Positions 13,248 through 19,980 of a stretch of DNA of 44,030 bases are shown here, one piece after another. Every line of letters begins with the position of its first letter. The stretch's first letter is position 1. Position numbers and translations under genes: made by a program. The DNA is from an uncultured bacterium (GTDB lineage: Bacteria; Bacillota; Clostridia; Oscillospirales; Acutalibacteraceae), in the NCBI GenBank assembly GCA_905215055.1, contig CAJMOH010000022.1, positions 1 through 44,030 on the forward strand. The letters are read 5' to 3'. The notes under the pieces are model-generated. The model was not told where the DNA came from, searched no databases, and saw only the letters and a program-made list of their open reading frames with translations.

Positions 13248-13360
13248 TCCTCGCAAAAAACGGCAAGAACGGGACAACCGAGGAGGCAGGTTACTGACAG
13301 CGGCGCTGCGCCCGGACTACCAGCCGGGACTGTGTTTTTATCCTTACGCGTATAAAATTT
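13247..13360 (-). ncRNA. yjdF-type riboswitch (leader of yjdF)
   Basis: The roughly 110-base leader between promoter and start is highly structured. It contains ACGCGTAAGGATAAAAACAC, a CCCGG-N8-CCGGG hairpin, a CAGC-GCC-GCTG hairpin and GTCAGTAACCTGCC, matching my recollection of the yjdF motif, an aptamer for azaaromatic ligands found upstream of yjdF genes. Near the 3' end CTCCTCG (plus-strand positions 13279-13285) can pair with the ribosome binding site CGAGGAG (13247-13253), suggesting translational control by sequestering the site. No intrinsic terminator is seen. A cobalamin riboswitch was considered because of the CAGTAACCTGCC tail but lacks its other elements. Confidence 0.75.
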
Positions 13361-13365
13361 TCTTT

Positions 13366-13394
13366 ATTATAACACCTCTTTTTTGGGGGCGCAA
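13366..13394 (-). promoter_or_regulatory. SigA-type promoter of yjdF
   Basis: TTGCGC (13389-13394), 17-base spacer and TATAAT (13366-13371) on the minus strand, placing the transcript start at the beginning of the structured leader. Confidence 0.7.
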
Positions 13395-13400
13395 TCCTTT

Positions 13401-14297
13401 TTAGGGATTGCAGCTGCCGCAGGACTCATAGCCTTGGGCGATCAAATCCTCCTGCGTGCCGAAATATTCCTCCTTGTTTTTCTCACTCATAGTATCAACA
13501 GCGGGACAGTCTGGCAAATGGAATTTATGAGAGCTGGTATTCAGCACATATTCCCGTTCTTCTCCCGAAGCAGGCTCGCTGGATTCTCCGGCCTCTGGTG
13601 TTTGCCTGCTTTCCCAGCTTTTGCCGGTGGCATAGTCTATCTCAATTCCAGGCTGGACATTATAGACATACACATGAAAGCACACACCCTCCCCATCATC
13701 CTCTACGGACAGGGCCTCCATTACTACGCCGGAGGCAACCAGATTGTCCCCTTCAAACACAGGGGTTGACCGGTAGAGTACATGGTTGCCCGTCTCCTTG
13801 ACATAGTCCGCCACCAGGTTTTCAAAAGGCAGCATTCCCTCTACGTTCATGTAGCGGGTGCCGGTGATCAAATTTTCCTCGTTGGCGTTTTCCCCAGTCA
13901 GCTGGAAACCGATCAGATGGCAGCGGTTGTACAGGGAGCCGCCGTCCACTGTGTCATATTCCGCCTGTACCCAACCGGTAGGATGCACGCCGCTGATGCT
14001 TTCCCTGTCCTCCGTGGGCATCAGATCCTGTCCGATGCAGGCATAAGCCGGTCCGCAGCGCCCTAGAGAATCCAATGGACTGTACGTTTCGAAGGATTCC
14101 GTGGAGAGGCCTCCTTCCTCAAATTCTGGCTGATTGCCGTTTAACGCGATATAAGGAGACCCTGTATAGGCGGGAATGTCCTCCAAGGACACCGGTGCGG
14201 CGCTGGTGGCCGGCGTTGTGGGAATATTGAGCTCGCACCCTGCCAAGCCAACGGCAACAGCCAGCAGCAGGGGCAGTAAGAACAGCCTTTGTTTCAC
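13401..14297 (-). CDS. Secreted DNA/RNA non-specific endonuclease, lipoprotein
   Basis: Protein of 298 residues with a lipoprotein signal (lipobox LAGC, Cys at about residue 21), so probably anchored outside the membrane. The central domain matches DNA/RNA non-specific (beta-beta-alpha metal) endonucleases: the catalytic motif appears as NRCHLIGFQLTGENANEENL, where the usual DRGH is NRCH, as in Gram-positive members, with downstream Asn for the metal site. After an acidic linker, the C-terminal 50 residues (HKFHLPDCPAV...YESCGSCNP) form a small domain with three Cys and two His resembling Ada-type metal-binding modules. The start is GTG at 14297 with AGGAGG 10 bases upstream, overlapping the stop of the preceding gene (GTGA), so translation is probably coupled. 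Confidence 0.85.
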   Translation of the reverse strand: MKQRLFLLPLLLAVAVGLAGCELNIPTTPATSAAPVSLEDIPAYTGSPYIALNGNQPEFEEGGLSTESFETYSPLDSLGRCGPAYACIGQDLMPTEDRESISGVHPTGWVQAEYDTVDGGSLYNRCHLIGFQLTGENANEENLITGTRYMNVEGMLPFENLVADYVKETGNHVLYRSTPVFEGDNLVASGVVMEALSVEDDGEGVCFHVYVYNVQPGIEIDYATGKSWESRQTPEAGESSEPASGEEREYVLNTSSHKFHLPDCPAVDTMSEKNKEEYFGTQEDLIAQGYESCGSCNP

Positions 14298-14701
14298 GGC
14301 AGATATACCTCCTTGGTGATCTTTTCATGGGAATAGCCGGGGAAATCCTCAGCAAAAGCAAGCCTCCACTGTTTTTCCACAGGAAAATCCAAGTGAAAAT
14401 CCGCCGGGTAAACGCGGTTCCAGCGGTATACGGTGACAGACTCCAGCTTATCCACATAGGGCAGCAAAGGTGAATCTTCTATAAAACAGAATTCTCCGGC
14501 TTTTGCCCGTTTCAAAGGGAAAGGGTCCACTGATAGGAATTTTTCGTCTCCCTGAAACAACACCAGGGAAATTGGAGCGATCCACAGGCGGCTCTTTTCC
14601 GCCGTACGCCTTATATGTTGGATGACCGTCCTGTCTCGGCTTTGACGGCGGTTATGAAACAGCATACCGTTCCGGTCATCCAGGCAAAGAAGCACATGCA
14701 C
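14294..14701 (-). CDS. Conserved hypothetical protein coupled to the nuclease
   Basis: Protein of about 135 residues that I do not recognise as a characterised family. It begins HVLLCLDDRNGMLFHNRRQS and carries a conserved-looking Arg-rich segment (NRRQSRDR), a central hydrophobic strand (LWIAPISLVLF) and ends with HEKITKEVYL. There is no signal peptide or membrane helix, so it is probably cytoplasmic. GTG at 14701 has AAGGAG 11 bases upstream; a second GTG two codons later is possible, and the longer frame to 14800 would cover the structured leader. Its stop overlaps the nuclease start, implying joint expression. Function is unknown; the pairing with a secreted nuclease is the only clue. Confidence 0.65.
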   Translation of the reverse strand: MHVLLCLDDRNGMLFHNRRQSRDRTVIQHIRRTAEKSRLWIAPISLVLFQGDEKFLSVDPFPLKRAKAGEFCFIEDSPLLPYVDKLESVTVYRWNRVYPADFHLDFPVEKQWRLAFAEDFPGYSHEKITKEVYLP

Positions 14702-14838
14702 GAGATTTTCATCTCCTTGTTGATCCAAACAGCTTGATGACGTTCCACAAGCAGGACATATCCCTGGGGGATAGAGCCGCTTGTCCCGCCGGACAAGCAA
14801 CGGAGCTTCGCTCTCCGCGCTTCCAGCTTTCTAAAAGT
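14702..14838 (-). other. Structured leader of the hypothetical-nuclease operon
   Basis: About 135 bases between the -10 box and the coding start. It includes an 8-bp perfect stem with 4-base loop (GCTTGTCC 14779-14786, GGACAAGC 14791-14798) and a CGGAG/CTCCG stem (14801-14805 with 14813-14817). No T-run follows and no known riboswitch class was recognised. Confidence 0.4.
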
Positions 14839-14868
14839 ATTATACCATACATAGTCTGCCGGAGACAA
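14839..14868 (-). promoter_or_regulatory. Extended -10 promoter of the hypothetical-nuclease operon
   Basis: TATAAT (14839-14844) preceded directly by TGG (an extended -10) and, after an 18-base spacer, TTGTCT (14863-14868) on the minus strand. Confidence 0.65.
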
Positions 14869-14896
14869 CAAAAGGGAGGAGCCTTCCGCTCCCCCC
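14868..14896 (-). terminator. Terminator of the sipL-spoIVA operon
   Basis: A 9-bp stem (14888-14896 with 14874-14882, one G-T wobble) and 5-base loop are followed on the minus strand by TTTTGTTG. It starts at the last base of the SpoIVFB-like stop codon. Confidence 0.75.
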
Positions 14897-15501
14897 TATC
14901 CAATCAAATAGTCCCGTTTTAAAACCAAGTACAGCATAAGGTACAGACTCATGACCAGCAAGGTGAAATTATAACGGGTGTAAAGCAAAATCCAAAACCC
15001 TAACGTGGCCAAAGGAAGCAAGCACAGCAGCGACACAGCCAAAGACAGCTTTCCTCCGCGCCTCTCCCCCTTCCAGGCGCACAGCAGCCCGTGCAGGGCT
15101 AATCCGCCGTCCAAAGGCTCGATGGGCAAAGCATGAAGAGCGCCCAGAATCAAATTGGCGGAAAAAAAGGGAAGGTCCGTTTTGCCTATTAACAGCATCC
15201 CACCGGCCAAGAGGAGGTTGCAGCCCGGACCCGCCAGCGATACCAGCGCCGACTGCCCATAGGAAAGCATCCGGGTTTTGTTGGGTACAATCCGGCAGCC
15301 AAGCCCAGTCAGTCTGATCCAGGAAGGAGGCGCCCTCAAACCGAGCAGCACAAGAAGATGGGCTGTTTCATGACAGACTGCCGCCGCCAAGAAAACCACG
15401 CCATTTTCCGTGCCGAGAAACAGGCAGGAAAAGGCCAAAAGCAAAAAGCAGGAAAACCCAAGCTGGATCTGGCAGCTGCCCAGACGAAAAAGCAGAGTCA
15501 C
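14896..15501 (-). CDS. SpoIVFB-like site-2 (M50) intramembrane metalloprotease
   Basis: Polytopic membrane protein of about 201 residues with the M50 zinc motif HETAH (His44, Glu45, His48) and the second conserved site PIEPLDGG (Asp131), the arrangement of SpoIVFB, the mother-cell protease that cleaves pro-SigK in Bacillus. No CBS domain follows, so it is a short form. The GTG at 15501 overlaps the stop of the upstream small gene as GTGA, implying translational coupling; a TTG at 15528 is an alternative start. It is last in a run sipL-spoIVA-small membrane protein-protease behind a SigE-type promoter, which supports a sporulation role. Whether pro-SigK is the substrate is inference; no sigK is in the window. 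Confidence 0.75.
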   Translation of the reverse strand: MTLLFRLGSCQIQLGFSCFLLLAFSCLFLGTENGVVFLAAAVCHETAHLLVLLGLRAPPSWIRLTGLGCRIVPNKTRMLSYGQSALVSLAGPGCNLLLAGGMLLIGKTDLPFFSANLILGALHALPIEPLDGGLALHGLLCAWKGERRGGKLSLAVSLLCLLPLATLGFWILLYTRYNFTLLVMSLYLMLYLVLKRDYLIG

Positions 15502-15839
15502 AGGCGCTGGAGGCTTGTGTCCTCCCAAGACTGCGGGCTCGGCGAGGGCGCCGGTGCAGCGGATGGCGCTGGCGACGGTGTGGGCGAGACATCAGGCTCC
15601 CACGGGGGGAGTTGAATTTCCTGCTTCATTTCCTCCTGGTACCAGCTCGTGAAGGCATCGTAACCGGCAGTATTCATCTGCCGCATCAAGAGCAGCGTCA
15701 ACAAAACGGCCAGGCATAGTGCCGCCTGCACCAAGGGCAGCACAGAGCGGCTTTCCTCCCTGGATTCCTCCTGAGGGGCAGTCTCCTCTTCCTCCAAGCC
15801 CAGCTCCTCAATCTCCCGAAGCTTTTCCTGATTCTGCAT
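15498..15839 (-). CDS. Small single-pass membrane protein, possible reduced SpoIVFA-like partner
   Basis: Protein of 113 residues: an acidic cytoplasmic N-terminus (about 1-32), one membrane helix (about 33-53, LPLVQAALCLAVLLTLLL), then about 60 outer residues including a Pro/Ser/Ala-rich tail. By sequence alone I cannot assign a family. Its place directly before, and overlapping, an SpoIVFB-like protease, plus its topology, suggest the role of SpoIVFA, which holds SpoIVFB inactive, but the LytM/M23-like domain of SpoIVFA is absent. It starts 3 bases after the spoIVA stop. Confidence 0.65.
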   Translation of the reverse strand: MQNQEKLREIEELGLEEEETAPQEESREESRSVLPLVQAALCLAVLLTLLLMRQMNTAGYDAFTSWYQEEMKQEIQLPPWEPDVSPTPSPAPSAAPAPSPSPQSWEDTSLQRL

Positions 15840-15842
15840 AGC

Positions 15843-17318
15843 CTACAAAATGATGCACAGCAGTCCGCTGCACCCATCGTTGATGATTCGTTCGATGGTC
15901 TCCCGCACCTTTTCCCGGGCGTCGGCTGGCATGCGGTACAGCTTGTTGTGCATTCCCTCGTTCACAAGAGAATGCAGGGATTTTCCAAAGATGTTGGACT
16001 CCCAGATCTTGACGGGGTTTTCCTCAAACTCCTTGAGCAGATACATCACCAGTTCCTCCGACTGCTGCTCCGATCCCACAATGGGTGTAATCTCTGTGTG
16101 AATCTGGGTTTTCAGCATGTGGATGGAAGGGGCCGTGGCCTTCAGCCGGATGCCGTATTTTCCGTTTTGCTTTAGAATCTGAGGTTCCTCCAGGGTCAGT
16201 TCCTCCACATCCGGCATCACAATGCCATAGCCGGTTTGCTGCACATCCTCGTAGGCCTGGGCCAGCTTTTGAAACTTTTGCTTGATAGCGGTCATCTCTA
16301 CAAGCTGGGCCATCAGCGTGGAGTCGTCTTGGATTTCCAGCCCTGTCTTTTCACTGAGGATCTTATAAAACAGGGATTGATCGAATATCAGTTCCGCTTG
16401 ACTCTGTCCGCTGCCCAAGTCGATCCGCCGGATATTCACATCGCGAATAAACTCGCAGCTTCGCAGGTTCTCCAGCATTCCCTTCACCTGACACATTTTG
16501 TGGATTCCACAGGCGGTCCGAAGGGTGGAAAGCACGCTGGCCAAAAGCCAGTGGTCCGATTCCAGCGAGGTCACCCATCCAGGCAGGTCCAAGGCCACCT
16601 CCCGCACAGGAAATTGGTACAGCAGGCTGGCGATGATGTCCCGGATGTCCTGCTCGGTGATGTCAATGCAGTTTACCGGCAGCACGGGAACGCTGTACTT
16701 CCCGCTGAGCCGGCCTGCCAGCTCGTGGGCCTCCTGGGTTTCCGGGTTTACGCAGTTGAGCAGAATGACAAAGGGCCGGCCGGTCTGGTTCAGCTCGTCG
16801 ATGACACGTTCCTCGGCCTCTTCGTATTCCTCCCGGGGAATATCGCTGATGCTGCCGTCCGTCGTGATCACCAGGCCAATGGTGGAATGCTCTGTAATCA
16901 CCTTTTTGGTGCCGATTTCCGCCGCCATGTTGAAGGGGATCGGCTCCTCGTACCAGGGCGTCCGGACCATCCGGGGCTGGTCCTCCTCAATATAGCCAAT
17001 GGCGCTGGGGACGATGTACCCCACACAATCGATCATTCGAACCCGGAAGGAGGCGTCGTCATCAATCTGAACATCCACCGCCTGTTCGGGAATAAATTTC
17101 GGCTCTGTGGTCATAATGGTCCGCCCTGCGGAGGACTGGGGCAACTCGTCAATGGCCCGTTCTCTCTGCATCCCATCGGGAATGTGGGGGATCACCACGG
17201 TGTCCATAAATTTCTTGATAAAGGTGGATTTTCCCGTTCGCACCGGCCCCACCACGCCGATGTAGATTTCACCGTTTGTACGGTCCTGTATGTCCTTGTA
17301 AACGTTAAAACCTTCCAT
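15843..17318 (-). CDS. spoIVA: Stage IV sporulation protein A, coat morphogenetic ATPase
   Basis: SpoIVA of 491 residues, the full family length. It hydrolyses ATP and polymerises on the forespore outer membrane as the basement layer of the spore coat, anchored by SpoVM and, in clostridia, bound by SipL. The N-terminal TRAFAC-type NTPase domain has the Walker A motif GPVRTGKST (residues 24-32) and the conserved opening YKDIQDRTNGEIYIGV; the C-terminus ends in the family tail CSGLLCIIL. Start ATG at 17318 is the family N-terminus. It follows sipL by 22 bases, so both are probably read from the SigE-type promoter at 18905-18932. Confidence 0.97.
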   Translation of the reverse strand: MEGFNVYKDIQDRTNGEIYIGVVGPVRTGKSTFIKKFMDTVVIPHIPDGMQRERAIDELPQSSAGRTIMTTEPKFIPEQAVDVQIDDDASFRVRMIDCVGYIVPSAIGYIEEDQPRMVRTPWYEEPIPFNMAAEIGTKKVITEHSTIGLVITTDGSISDIPREEYEEAEERVIDELNQTGRPFVILLNCVNPETQEAHELAGRLSGKYSVPVLPVNCIDITEQDIRDIIASLLYQFPVREVALDLPGWVTSLESDHWLLASVLSTLRTACGIHKMCQVKGMLENLRSCEFIRDVNIRRIDLGSGQSQAELIFDQSLFYKILSEKTGLEIQDDSTLMAQLVEMTAIKQKFQKLAQAYEDVQQTGYGIVMPDVEELTLEEPQILKQNGKYGIRLKATAPSIHMLKTQIHTEITPIVGSEQQSEELVMYLLKEFEENPVKIWESNIFGKSLHSLVNEGMHNKLYRMPADAREKVRETIERIINDGCSGLLCIIL

Positions 17319-17340
17319 ATTGCTCCCTCTCTGTGATTCG

Positions 17341-18873
17341 TTATCGGTTGCAGATAATCAAAGGCCGCGCGTCCGGCAATACATCGTCGTATAGCTCGTT
17401 TTGCTCCCGAAGGTCGGAAAGCAGCGCCCTATGGCTTTTAGCGATGTCCCACAGCCTTTCCCCCGCCGAGGCGTAATACACCTGAAGCTGGGGTTGCCGC
17501 GGATAAGCCGCCGCGCTTTCATCCAGACCCGCGGAGGACAGGTATTTTACGGTCTCCCGGTTGTACAGCAGGCTGGAAACCCAGGTTTCCACAGAGGCCT
17601 CTACGGTATTTTTATCCGCGATTCTATACTCCCACAGGTCCGTTTGGGAGATGGTGCTGCTGCGTTTGACCTCGGAACGTTCCATTTCTGTGACAAAGCT
17701 CTGGTCAAAGGATTTCTCCAGGTACAGCACCCGGCCGGAGGAACCTTGATACAGCAGGCAAAGCGTATATCGAACCCGATAGGAAAGCTTTCCCTGCTCG
17801 CAGGAGGATTGAACGCTTTCCTGCTCGCACCACAGGTCCAGCACCTTTTGAATATCCTCTTCTGTGGCGGTAAGAGAGCACTTCTTCTTCAGCACCTCGG
17901 AATACACCTCTTGCACTGCCAGCAGAGAGCTTTGCGTATAGCGCAGCTCCAGCGGTCCCTGGATGGAGTAAGCGTCGTCCACCAATTCTACCTCACAGGA
18001 CTGGTAGAGAAAAGCGGTAATAAACACCTTGATGGACACATCCACACTGGTGTATTCTCCCACATCATCCTCCCTGGGCTGAATGCTGTTCTCCCCTGCC
18101 ACAATCCTAAGATCGCACGGACAGTCCTCTTCCGCGCCGCTGCATTCGATCACCTGGCTGAAATCCAGGGAAGCGGACATTTTTTCCAAGACCCCGTCCA
18201 CAGAGGACTGGTACAGAAAGGAAACGTCTGCCCGCCCGCTGACCGCAAGCTGCCCTTGAGCCAGCTTGCAGTCCGTCGCCCGGCAAACCACCTCTTTTCG
18301 AAGAATCATCTCCATAGGGGGCTTGCCATTTTTCAGGGGAATTCGGTCCTCAATGGAAAATTGATGGCTGAGAGCATTGACGGCGCGAGAGCCCTTGCGA
18401 TGCTCGCTTAACCGTTCGATGCCGTCTCCCTCCAAGCCGCAGGTAAGCTGTTCCTGACGTTGAACAACTGCCAAAGCCTTCAGGCTGACAGCCAGGTGAA
18501 GGTCTATCCGCCGCGCGTTGACGGCCCGGCAGGTCACATGCTCCACAGAGGCGCGAATCCATGCCACGGCTTTTTCCTCCGCCGCTTTTACTTTGATCGA
18601 GGCTGAAAATTCCTTGGTAAAATCGCAGCAGCGCAGGGCGTCTCCCTTGGAATCCAGGTAAAGCACCCGAATGTCGCACATACCCTCGCAGCGCAGAGTG
18701 TCCTCGCTGACGCCATAAGAGGAGATTTCTGGAGTTACCCGGCATGTAAGCACCTTTTGAATATCCGGGCAATAATCTGGAAGGTTGTACTCCGTATCTA
18801 TGGGTACCTCGTAAGAGCCGTCAAAGACAGGGTCAAAATAATCGTAGGGCTGGGTCCTTCGCTTGGCCTGCAT
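17341..18873 (-). CDS. sipL: SpoIVA-interacting protein SipL (SPOCS/DUF3794 plus LysM)
   Basis: Protein of 510 residues with an N-terminal segment containing YNLPDYCPDIQKVL, DUF3794/SPOCS-type repeats through the middle, and a C-terminal LysM domain (about 460-510, YYASAGERLWDIAKSH...LIICNR). This size, architecture and its position directly upstream of spoIVA match SipL of Clostridioides difficile, whose LysM domain binds SpoIVA and is needed for coat localisation on the forespore. ATG at 18873 has GGAGAGG upstream; an in-frame start at 18915 would lie within the promoter region. A SigE-type promoter lies 30-60 bases upstream. It heads a four-gene sporulation operon ending at 14896. Confidence 0.88.
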   Translation of the reverse strand: MQAKRRTQPYDYFDPVFDGSYEVPIDTEYNLPDYCPDIQKVLTCRVTPEISSYGVSEDTLRCEGMCDIRVLYLDSKGDALRCCDFTKEFSASIKVKAAEEKAVAWIRASVEHVTCRAVNARRIDLHLAVSLKALAVVQRQEQLTCGLEGDGIERLSEHRKGSRAVNALSHQFSIEDRIPLKNGKPPMEMILRKEVVCRATDCKLAQGQLAVSGRADVSFLYQSSVDGVLEKMSASLDFSQVIECSGAEEDCPCDLRIVAGENSIQPREDDVGEYTSVDVSIKVFITAFLYQSCEVELVDDAYSIQGPLELRYTQSSLLAVQEVYSEVLKKKCSLTATEEDIQKVLDLWCEQESVQSSCEQGKLSYRVRYTLCLLYQGSSGRVLYLEKSFDQSFVTEMERSEVKRSSTISQTDLWEYRIADKNTVEASVETWVSSLLYNRETVKYLSSAGLDESAAAYPRQPQLQVYYASAGERLWDIAKSHRALLSDLREQNELYDDVLPDARPLIICNR

Positions 18874-18904
18874 ACTAATCCTCTCCTTTGCTGTTCTTAT
18901 CCCA

Positions 18905-18932
18905 TATCTATGCACAGGTCCGGAGAATATGC
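18905..18932 (-). promoter_or_regulatory. SigE-type promoter of sipL-spoIVA
   Basis: GCATATT (18926-18932) matches the SigE -35 consensus fully, and CATAGATA (18905-18912) is close to the -10 consensus, with a 13-base spacer, on the minus strand. Confidence 0.72.
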
Positions 18933-18933
18933 G

Positions 18934-18976
18934 AAAAAGGCTCTCCCAAGGGACGTTTCCCTGAGAGAGCCTTTTT
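18934..18976 (-). terminator. Terminator at the end of the long yicC-spoVM operon
   Basis: AAAAAGGCTCTC (18934-18945) pairs with GAGAGCCTTTTT (18965-18976), with a second AAGGGA/TTCCCT helix inside. On the minus strand the stem runs into five T residues. It lies 14 bases after the spoVM stop and directly abuts the sipL promoter. Confidence 0.85.
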
Positions 18977-18990
18977 CTTATGTTGGCGGG

Positions 18991-19080
18991 TTACACATCT
19001 TCCGCTTTTCGAATCCCATAAAGCTTTCGCAGAAACATGCCTACAAAGCCCTTCCGTTTCTCAATGACAACTACCTTCAT
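18991..19080 (-). CDS. spoVM: Stage V sporulation protein M (29-residue amphipathic peptide)
   Basis: A 29-codon gene whose product begins MKVVVIEKRKGFVGMFLRKL and ends YGIRKAEDV. The size, the MKxxxI start, the Lys/Arg-flanked amphipathic helix and the FGI/YGI-type end resemble clostridial SpoVM, the peptide that binds the curved forespore membrane and anchors SpoIVA. GGGAGG lies 8 bases before the ATG. The ATG overlaps the stop of the upstream small gene (ATGA), so translation is coupled. The Bacillus order thiN-spoVM near rsgA, prkC and prpC is kept here, with SipL and SpoIVA encoded just downstream. The Pro9 important in Bacillus is Arg here. Confidence 0.8.
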   Translation of the reverse strand: MKVVVIEKRKGFVGMFLRKLYGIRKAEDV

Positions 19081-19265
19081 CGCCCTTGCCTCCCGTTTCC
19101 ATGACGTAGTAACGAAAAACCCAGGGCCACCAGAATCACAGCGCAGAGAAACAGGGTAAGCCCTGTGGGGCAAAAACAGGAAAGGGACATCCCCAGGCCA
19201 AAGCTAATGGCGCAAAAGCACCTGGTCTGGTAGTTTTTCAAGCAGGAACAATCACACCGCAGCAC
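19077..19265 (-). CDS. Small Cys-rich single-pass membrane protein coupled to spoVM
   Basis: A 62-codon frame with a Cys-rich N-terminal half (CDCSC, later CFC and SCFC) and one clear membrane helix (TGLTLFLCAVILVALGFSLL), ending in a basic tail. I do not recognise a named family. The start is GTG at 19265, the only in-frame start between upstream stops; an AAAGG about 10 bases upstream is a modest ribosome binding site. The stop overlaps the spoVM ATG. Its position between thiN and spoVM suggests expression with spoVM, and possibly a sporulation membrane role, but that is inference. The Cys pairs could bind metal or form disulfides. Confidence 0.6.
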   Translation of the reverse strand: MLRCDCSCLKNYQTRCFCAISFGLGMSLSCFCPTGLTLFLCAVILVALGFSLLRHGNGRQGR

Positions 19266-19335
19266 AACCGCATCGACCTTTCCCTTTACCGGTTTTCTCG
19301 TTCACTAACCAGTATATCCAAAGAGCGAAAAAGTG

Positions 19336-19980
19336 TTACGGCTGATAAACCACCACCAGCGCCGTTCCCATATGTACGCGGATTTCCGCGGCGTCATCCA
19401 CAACACTGTTGCTCACTCCCATCAGCGTACCGCCGCTGGAAAGGGTCTCGTGATTCAAGGGATAGAACAGTCCCTTGTAGGAAACGTTGCAGGACACGCA
19501 GCCATAGGGAAACACCGACACAGTGGCTCCCTTCATATCGGTAAGGCGCAGGCGGCCGTCGGACAGAAGGAATATTTTGGTTGTGCTGTCGGCGATAATT
19601 CCCTGAGCGCTGTGCATCCGCAAAAATTGCAGCACCTCCAGGTTGGCCAAAGAATGGTCAAACCGAGGTCCCCCCAAACACCCCAGCAGCACAAAGCTGC
19701 GAAATCCCATGGTCAGGCCCTTCATCACGGCGAACATGGTGTCCGTCACGTCTTTTTCTACGGGAAGGGTGAGTACCTTGGCGCTTTTTTGGGGAAGCGT
19801 CTTTACAGAATCAAAGTCCCCCACAATTAGGTCAGGGGTAATGCCGTACTTTACCGCGGTCTCATAGCCCGCGTCAGCACAAATCACAAAGGAATCCTTT
19901 GGGGAAAATTCCTGGAAGATAGCGTCCGATTCAATGGGGGACGCGCCGATAATCATACAGTTTTGCTTTTTTGCTGCCAT
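19336..19980 (-). CDS. thiN: Thiamine diphosphokinase
   Basis: Thiamine pyrophosphokinase of 214 residues, transferring pyrophosphate from ATP to thiamine to make the cofactor TPP. The catalytic-domain signature CADAGYETAVKYGITPDLIV followed by GDFDS is clear, and the C-terminal beta domain with the LSSGGTLMGVSN segment matches the family. The ATG at 19980 has AAGGA 9 bases upstream and overlaps the rsgA end by 28 bases; an ATG at 19956 overlaps the rsgA stop as ATGA but lacks a ribosome binding site. The position after rsgA and before spoVM repeats the Bacillus order (yloQ-rpe-yloS-spoVM), with rpe missing here. Confidence 0.93.
   Translation of the reverse strand: MAAKKQNCMIIGASPIESDAIFQEFSPKDSFVICADAGYETAVKYGITPDLIVGDFDSVKTLPQKSAKVLTLPVEKDVTDTMFAVMKGLTMGFRSFVLLGCLGGPRFDHSLANLEVLQFLRMHSAQGIIADSTTKIFLLSDGRLRLTDMKGATVSVFPYGCVSCNVSYKGLFYPLNHETLSSGGTLMGVSNSVVDDAAEIRVHMGTALVVVYQP

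Noticed and set aside
13247..13360. Cobalamin riboswitch in the leader of yjdF
   Set aside because: The CAGTAACCTGCC tail recalls the B12 box, but the gene is not a cobalamin gene and the other conserved B12 elements are absent; the yjdF motif fits better.
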